This document shows, piece after piece, positions 57,201-64,000 of a DNA stretch of 64,000 nucleotides. The stretch is from contig NC_134032.1 of NCBI RefSeq assembly GCF_964204645.1, forward strand, positions 12,642,275 through 12,706,274. Direction: 5' to 3'. The notes beneath the pieces were generated by a model. That model had not been told where the DNA came from and did not search any database. It saw nothing but the letters and a program-made list of their open reading frames with translations. Source of the stretch: Tubulanus polymorphus. Taxonomy: Eukaryota > Nemertea > Palaeonemertea > Tubulaniformes > Tubulanidae. Each line of letters starts with the position of its first letter. Position 1 is the first letter of the stretch. The position numbers and the translations under genes were made by a program.

Positions 57201-57325
57201 TCTCGACGAGGTCGGCGCTGAAGTGTTTTTTAGCGAGCGCCTTGCAATCTTTCGACGTGGATAACTTCTTGTGGTAATCCTGCAATGTTCCGACTTCCAT
57301 TCTTTCGGCGTTTATAGTCGTTAAA
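48204..57325 (-). CDS. three-domain phosphagen kinase, arginine/taurocyamine kinase type (1063 aa)
   Basis: Sixteen exons join in frame (3192 nt): 57300-57144, 56702-56437, 55492-55344, 55191-55026, 54864-54684, 54053-53766, 53434-53172, 53044-52896, 52458-52293, 51882-51702, 51167-50877, 50122-49860, 49617-49469, 49384-49219, 49067-48884 and 48376-48204. The protein is three complete guanidino kinase domains in a row. Each has the substrate-specificity loop ([10 protein letters not shown], then [10 protein letters not shown], then [10 protein letters not shown]), STRVRVGRS or STRVRCGRS, the NEEDH glutamates (about 222, 571 and 921), the reactive-Cys motif TFCPTNLGT (Cys 269, 618 and 968) and HGEHTES. 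These enzymes reversibly phosphorylate a guanidine with ATP to buffer cellular ATP. The DYH tyrosine favours arginine, but [16 protein letters not shown] and [10 protein letters not shown] also resemble the lophotrochozoan arginine/taurocyamine group, so the substrate is left open. All three active sites look intact. The C-terminus ends SKSCEIL. A 5' UTR acceptor lies just upstream at 57326. Confidence 0.92.
50269..50402 (-). repeat. foldback, GTTCCATAGTC family, copy 2 (kinase intron)
   Basis: GGTTCCATAGTCATGGCTTA at the left and TTAAGTCTCAACTGAGGAACC at the right are inverted. It lies in the intron between exons 11 and 12 of the kinase gene, in the opposite orientation to its neighbour. Confidence 0.75.
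50408..50545 (+). repeat. foldback, GTTCCATAGTC family, copy 3 (kinase intron)
   Basis: GGTTCCATAGTCGAGACTTA at the left and TAAGCCATGACTATGGAACC at the right are inverted. Five bases separate it from copy 2. Confidence 0.8.
52026..52146. repeat. foldback, GGACCCAGTTCC family (kinase intron)
   Basis: GGACCCAGTTCCACAGTCCTC at the left pairs loosely with CGCAACTGTGGAATCAAA at the right. A shorter relative (GATCCAGTTCAAAGTTGTG to AACTGTGGAACTGGCTCC) is at 54177-54247 in another intron of the same gene. Confidence 0.55.
54410..54572. repeat. foldback with inner 'CACCTGATGATACTAG' hairpin (kinase intron)
   Basis: The outer arms AGGTTAACTAATTCTATTTG and AATAAAATAGTTAACC, plus TGATGCACGATGTTTCGC and GCGAAAGCTCGTGCATCA, are inverted. 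Inside, ATTCACCTGATGATACTAG and its complement form a second hairpin, followed by a third CACCTGATGATG. Confidence 0.75.
56092..56240 (+). repeat. 'CAGTAGGACATC' minisatellite, about 1.7 units (kinase intron)
   Basis: GAGCAATCGAGGATTCCACTT, ACCAGGTGTCGCTAGTGTGC and AGTAGGACATCGACC, then a second partial unit, all match the family. Confidence 0.75.
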
Positions 57326-60300
57326 CTGTTACGGATGAGAAGAAAATGCAATCTGAAAAGAGTCAAACAAAGAGCTTGAAAAAATCAGGTCTGCGCACGT
57401 GATGCCTGAAACCTTGGTTGTTTATACATTTTTCGATCGCAATTTGAGTGACGTCTAACCCGGACCAAACGACTGCAGGTCTGGATACTATGCTATCAAG
57501 GGAGAACCCAGCCGGTCAGCAAATGGTTTCGTAAAAAGGATTTTGTACGGAAATCCGTGCTCTGCTTACCGATAGAGGCCTTCCTGCTGAGAGGTCTAGA
57601 ACTGTAATGTACCCGGTCGGCGGGTACTACATACGGATTAGTCTGGAATCAGATATCAGTTCGTCTGCACTCTTTATTGAGGTTTCGGTTGGTTACAAAC
57701 GATCGATCAACCGATCGAAGTAATCGACCTTTAGTTCGCTAAAAGTCGAACATTTTACCGTCAACGAAGCAGAATTTAGCCAGACTTTTGATGACGCAAC
57801 ATGTACGTAAGCCGTGGTGATTAAAACACTAGATGCTCCAAATCATTAGGCATGATTGGATACAGCAGGGTGCTTGCTGAAGAGTATATCAAGTCTACAT
57901 TTGGACACGTTTTGATATAAAAATCACGATCGCGTGTAACTAATGGAAATCATTTTACTATTGAACACACTGACGGGTTTATTGTCGTTTGTAGTAGTGA
58001 CAACCACGCGACAACAGTTCGTGGCTGCGTTACCACCAAAGCTGTCTGCATTAATAGTCGTCTTATCTGATCAATATTTACGGTAGATTTTCTATCTCTT
58101 CCCCGTATAAAATATCATGAAATACTGTGGTGACATCCGCAGTATCTTTTACACTTGATATCAAACTCATGAACTGCTTAACGCATCTCGGGTGTAATTT
58201 TTCATTCCGAACGATCTGATCCAGTTTAAGTCAGAATTGGTCAAAACCAGGCCCAGATTGACCTGAAACGCGTAACCTCCTAGTCAAAAATCAAGCCTCG
58301 GAAGCCTGGGCCAAATTACACAAAGCTTGACCCTCCTTGAAGCCATGAGTCAATATCGATGGTCGTGGAAGGTCAGCAGGGATTAATTACCAGCTGCCAG
58401 TTTAAACCATGGGCTCTAAAATCGTTTTGAAGTCCTCGAGGGAAATGACTCATATTGCCTACGTGGTCACCTTATACCGAATTACAATTCAACCGATGCC
58501 AATCATATCTAAAAACAGCAATAGAAAAGCGCCGTATCGATCGAGGGTTAACGTTCAGAAGGAAAAAGCCAAAAGGTTGAAAGTATGTATTTATATCGCG
58601 TACACAGCCTCGAGGTCACAACCTTCAAAGACTTCTCAGATAAACACGACGATATCCCTTTTATCTAATCAATACCTGCGCTTAACCGGTAAACAAGACG
58701 ATTGATTTAAAAACCGGAAGTTACATCGACTGAACGTAGGCAGACGAAAGAAATGTAGACCAGATTTTATCGTCGTTTTTTTCTCGCCAATCACTGACGC
58801 TTTATCAGTTAAATTGCATAATGTCAATGAAGCGGCCACGTTGACGCAATTTATACTGGTACATATCGAATACATTGTAGACATTTGTGAATTAGATTCC
58901 ATTCCACGTGGAATTTGCCCACCGCAGACTCAACCTTACACCATAAGAGGCAAAGTCCTGTATTTCAGTTATAAACTGTTACTCAGTATTTGACACCATC
59001 CAACTCGCAGTAGAATTGTACCGGTACACACTTAAGAGTCTACTGTATCTCTGAAACTTTTACTCAGTATTTGACAATAACTCTGAGTATAATTTTACCA
59101 GTCTCAACTTTACCGCAGTTAGAGTCAGAGTCTACTGTATATTTCTCAAAATCTTACTCGTTTTTTACACGAAATCTGGGTATAAGTACCGTACTGAACT
59201 TTACCACAGTAAAAGCATATTTGGCTCTAACGCGGGGTAGCAGTTTACCATTTCCAACATGATCGCCGTGAGGGACAAAGCCTACTGTATTCATTTAAAA
59301 ACTTCTCAATATCTATTTTGGGATATTTTATGACGTCGAATGAAGCCAAATGAAATCTCCACCAGAGGCGAAGAAAGACCACTCCCTTATTCTAACCTAG
59401 ACATAAACCCAAATGTGTGTTTCATCGATGTTGACTTGGCCAAGTTGTCTGATGTTCACTGTTTATCATTACCAATTTAGTATCAAAATGAGCAATTGAA
59501 CGAAAGGGCGTTTTATGGATATCAGGTCGCGGCCCCATTAGCGAAGATTTTTGCCGAGAACCCAGAGCCACAGCCTCACAAATAGGGCGGACGGAATATA
59601 AAATTTACATAGGGCGTTTCGTGAGTTAGAACTCTAAGATATTCAAGATAAGAAACAAGTTGATTTCGTCCCAGGTGGACACTCATTAATCCTCGGGGCC
59701 AATGTATAGACGAACTTAAGGGAACACATTTAAAAATGTAGCTCAATTGGAATGCAGTAATATCGATACTGAACTATGTATCGACTCGATGTTTTGAAAT
59801 TGAATCGTGTAAAAGTAAGGCGGAATATTTGAATATTGAATTCAAAATAAGCGACATGTTCAATTTTACATTGACACATATATACAAGTGCGTACCAGAC
59901 GAAAGCATTGTGTCTAATAAAACACTCTTGTTTTTAGAACGGGCTGCGTGTGACTAACTATAGCAGATCTGTGACAAATACGTCGAATGAAAACACCAAA
60001 TTTACTTCTAAATGTGGGACTAGAATATAGTATCGAGTTCTCTACACATTTACGACAGAATTTCATATTCGAGCGTTCTGATTTCATCGGGTTGACCGGG
60101 CCAGGTTAATGATCGGTGAAATTGAAGTTTTTTTCAGTCGACCCCAGATATAGCGCCAGTTGCAAACAAGCACCCGAGACTTGCCAACAGCAAAAAATCA
60201 GGGGATATAGGCCTACAAACTTGGCTCTGACATGTAATTCACTTGTTATTGTTTTTGCTAACCAATATGGCGCGTAGGAAAAGCACGCCTGCAATGTATA

Positions 60301-63300
60301 CCTATCAGCGGTTGACTGTGTACATTAGTTAAGTTTACCGACTTCATTGATGGTTTACCGAGTTGACAAGTAACGAGTAACACGTAATTATTTTGGGTGA
60401 AACGCTCTGTGGGCTGCGTGTGGCAGACTAATAGACCTCTGTTGACAAATATTTTGCTTGAAAACACACCGAACTAATCGCTCCGTAAACCTATACAAAA
60501 TGGTCCTTCGTCACGGTCTTAATTTCGATTTTCCATCATCACGCCAACTCTCCGTATCGCGTGCTAATAAAATAACGGATATCCAATTTTCCCGTCCTTA
60601 CAAAAACTACGTGGACGAATAGGGAAAAATGAGAGACGTCTTTTTTTACTAGAAAAACAGTAATGCTGTGTGGATATGAAACGATCGCTGATTGGTCGAT
60701 ATGCGAGGTAGCTCGGCTAATCCACCAATCAGAAAAGAGAACACACGAAATCACTGAATAGATTCTTACTTCCGGTACAGAAAAATGGAATCGTTGTCGA
60801 CTGTAAGTCACGTGATGATGCTGTGATGTTGACACAGAAGTGGGAGGGGTTTAGGTGTAATATATATGGATGTCATGTTATTATAAGTACGTGACGACTA
60901 GACACTTATCAGTGAGTCACCGTGGTGACGAAGGACAGCTGATCTACTCATGAACTCAATGTGTCCATGAACTGATGACGAAAGACATTCAGACATGACC
61001 AGAATTGCTATTGCGAAAAATGTTGCCGGATGAATTTATGACTTTGGATCATGGAATCTGTAAATTTTCAAATAAATCTCAATCGATTTTCTGAGTTAGC
61101 TGGACTGTTTGGCTGGTCAGAATCAAAGTCGATCTGCGAAAGCCGAGGGATCGCGAGTTATAGGTTCGAGATTGTAGAATGTCCATGAGACACTCCATCG
61201 CAATGATGGTGAACTCCACGTCCGTGGAATAATAGAGTGAGGGGAACCTCGGGAGCAGTCTTGAGTCTCTCGCCTTTAGTCAGCCACATATCTCTTGGTC
61301 ACAGAATTACAAAAAAAACCAAAGACGTTTTACGAGTACTTACTTACTAACACACAAAATCAGTCTACGTATATGGGAAAGGTGAACGGCCAATAAAAAT
61401 TTCCAATAAACACTTATGATGTAGACTTGTCACTAATGCCAAGGTCATACCTACGAGTTATAAGGATATGAATAGTACGTATAGCGGCCCGATTTGTCCT
61501 TTTTTTAACCCGAACGATTTCCGTTTGAAGTCAAGTGTCGTGTTGTTGAAAAAAAAAACTGATAGCGCATCCTGTCTACATGACTTTGATCACGCGAAAT
61601 GCGTACGTACATGTATATGTTCGAACAGAGTTCGCATTACATAGATCGAACGTCTCGTCTCGTCTAGACTGGTGTCAGATCGTAATGGTGACTCTTCGTG
61701 ATATTATATCGATCAGTGATGTTTGACCTTTCAACAACTTCGATCATCAGGAAATGACTCAAATATTTCAAAAATTAGGCATTAATGACGTAGACGTAGC
61801 GTTTGTACTAAAGATGAGTGTCGCCTTAAAGAAATATAGAGCTATGGAAAATGTGACGAGTCCCTAAACTTTATCTTTTGAGATTTTGCCCTGATTTGTT
61901 CAAAACGTAACCGAGAAAATACACTTTTAGTTGACTGTGTCTCACTCAGTAGGCCTACATTAAAGACTGGCCAAATTCTAACCGGTGTTAAAGATACGTA
62001 GATATAAACATACGTTTGTGTTCTACAACTGTGGAACAATAAGAATCTAGGATTAGGAATATTAAGAATCTGAAAGATCGTCATCTACTTTCGATTTAAT
62101 TCTATATGCCCTTCGATAGTTTTAAGTTTTTAAGAGGTTTGCTTTGACCTATTCCACGAATATCAACGATGAACTAAAGATTAAGATGACCGCTGAACGA
62201 CGAATGTTTGCCTTATATGAACGATCCCAGAATTGATGATTTCTGAAATCTATAATTCTGACCGTTTTAGATATTCCGGGAGCCTACATTGTGTTCTACA
62301 TTTTGAGAATTATCCAGTCTATCCACAATATCGTCCTTGGCGGTGGCCAGCAATCGAAAAGGTTCGGCCAAAATATCTTAATTCATATGGCGCTGAACCA
62401 CACCAAAATTACGTTTTGTAATAATATGAGACAATATATGAAATTTAAGTTATTTCACAATTCTAAGTTAATCAATTTATATTGGATATGTTCCCTATCA
62501 AACCCTTCTTGCATCGGTGCAACAGTTCAGAAATCTCGGTCAAATGGATCAAATACCCATCGTTACATTTCATGGGTGAAATCATTTTCACTCAAATAAA
62601 AAGGGGTTGTAGATCTAGGGGATAAAACACCCTAACGCAATCGTAAATTTTGGAGAAAAAATGACAAAACATTTCAGTCACCTTACCTCTACCTTCCTGC
62701 TCGGCACAAAGTTAAAATACCAGCCGGTATCACGACAGTCCTACTTGTCAGTGGAAAATCTAGATAGGAATCGATGTCTATATGAATTTCTAATGCCCTG
62801 CCGCACGGTGTAGTGCAGGAGAGCAAAGTACAAATTCGCCTACTTGACACATAACTACGTTCATAAAATAAGATCGTATACGTCAAAGTACCACTCGTGT
62901 GCAGTGACTATATGCTACATACATGTATAGACTGTTAAAAACATGTTTAGATAGTTTGTCGGGTGAGAAAGATGGTAATTTGTTCAAAATCGAGCGTTAC
63001 AAAAATTAAAAGATTTGAGAGGTTTAGCACGCGAAACACTGAGAGCTTGGCATGAAAATTTGAATAAAAATTATTCCGTACATGATTAAAACTTGCGTGT
63101 GTAAAGGGAATTGTTTTTAGACTGCACAATAAAGAAGATGTTTGAATTCATTGATTTCTAAATAGATTTTGCGCTTAAGTTTCTAGGAAATTTGCAAGAA
63201 ACCGAAGAACACGACGTAAACATATAGTTTTTTTCCAGATAGTGAATTACATCGTTAATAATGAACTGGTAATTAAGACTAATTGATTAGTATATAACCG

Positions 63301-64000
63301 TTAATAAGAATGTACGATTAATTCAATTCATTACTTTTTAAAGATGCAGAACAACAGTATGACGGAGAAGGATGTATGGAACTTTATGATTACGTTTGAT
63401 AGGAAAACATAAATCACGAATGCATATTGCATTAATCCTTAATGATAATTAAATCAATAAATCTCAGTAATATTGTAAGAAAAAGATTTGTTAATATTTT
63501 TGCCTTGTTATTCGTATAGTTTTTAGCAGCTATTTAAGATGTATCGTGTGTATAGGTATGTATTTTATGTACGTTACGTAGGTTAAAAGTATCGTTAACA
63601 AATACTATACGATTACCTCCCCAGTAAATTTTATGCAGGCTGCCAATCTACTTGTCGGCATCCGACCCCTACAGCAGTTCACCCAGTCCTGGAAGTTGAT
63701 GTATCCACACTCAGTGTTTTATGTCGCTCTATGCGATCCTAGTGTAACCACCTGTGGTACACAGACAGACACTAGGGTTCTCAATGAACCCCTCAAGATT
63801 CATCGGACTAAACCGACACCCTTGCCAATTGCCCTGCATCCTATATCAAATCAACGCGAAAATCGCGAATAAACTAACGACTTGGCTAGACATTCAATTC
63901 ACTCTTCGTGGAAATATTCAAGGTTCAACCCCTAGAGATTTCCCCAATGATTGGTCGACGTTAATTCAAATAACTGCGGACATACATCGTCGACTTCCGG
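57326..64000. other. 6.7 kb with no supported gene
   Basis: This probably includes the remaining 5' UTR exon and promoter of the kinase gene (an acceptor-like CGTAACAG lies directly before the 5' UTR piece at 57325), but I cannot place them. ORFs are short and without family features. One 54-nt candidate exon on the minus strand (62740-62687; DCRDTGWYFNFVPSRKVE between TAG and GTAAGG) is clean in frame but isolated. No large repeat is evident. Confidence 0.4.

Overview
The window is nuclear DNA from an invertebrate animal, most likely a lophotrochozoan (mollusc, brachiopod, phoronid, nemertean or annelid). The genes are split by many introns with GT/AG sites. They include an arginine/taurocyamine-type phosphagen kinase, an immunoglobulin (Ig)-TIR receptor and a Ly6 protein of invertebrate type. 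Intergenic and intronic DNA is full of short foldback elements and minisatellites. The species is not identified. All gene models below were spliced by eye from reading frame, splice sites and intron phase, and none has transcript support. Some hand-counted exon edges could be off by a base.

Layout. 1-2400: an orphan exon candidate (214-440) and a 1.4-kb transposon (572-1955) with long inverted repeats, a 9-bp target duplication and an internal array of about 153-bp repeats. 2400-5550: a Myb/SANT-like DNA-binding protein gene (+). 6380-12035: a gene (+, eight coding exons) for a type I receptor with ephrin-receptor-like Cys repeats, two Ig-like regions, one membrane span and a cytoplasmic TIR domain. 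12880-14141: a single-exon rhodopsin-class GPCR (-). 14200-17100: repeats, including two of three copies of a Harbinger-like MITE. 17380-28132: a four-exon gene (+) for an unrecognised 160-aa secreted or membrane-anchored Cys protein, with introns full of repeats. 28133-36630: gene-poor, repeat-rich DNA with tRNA-like foldbacks, an X-box cluster and a pure (CAG)48 tract. 36635-38760: a small three-exon gene (-) for a secreted Gly/Asn-repeat protein with a Cys tail, complete with TATA box and poly(A) signal. 39677-40893: a Ly6/uPAR protein (+). 40900-48200: repeats and one uncertain 125-aa ORF. 48204-57325: a 16-exon gene (-) for a 1063-residue phosphagen kinase made of three fused complete kinase domains and ending in a possible prenylation motif. 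57326-64000: no gene that I can support.

The genes are not an operon or an obvious pathway. The Ig-TIR receptor is probably innate-immune, the GPCR, Ly6 protein and secreted proteins belong to the cell surface or secretome, and the kinase serves ATP buffering. The most unusual items are the triple kinase with its C-terminal CEIL, the domain mix of the TIR receptor, the Gly/Asn repeat protein, and transposons whose insertion history can still be read.
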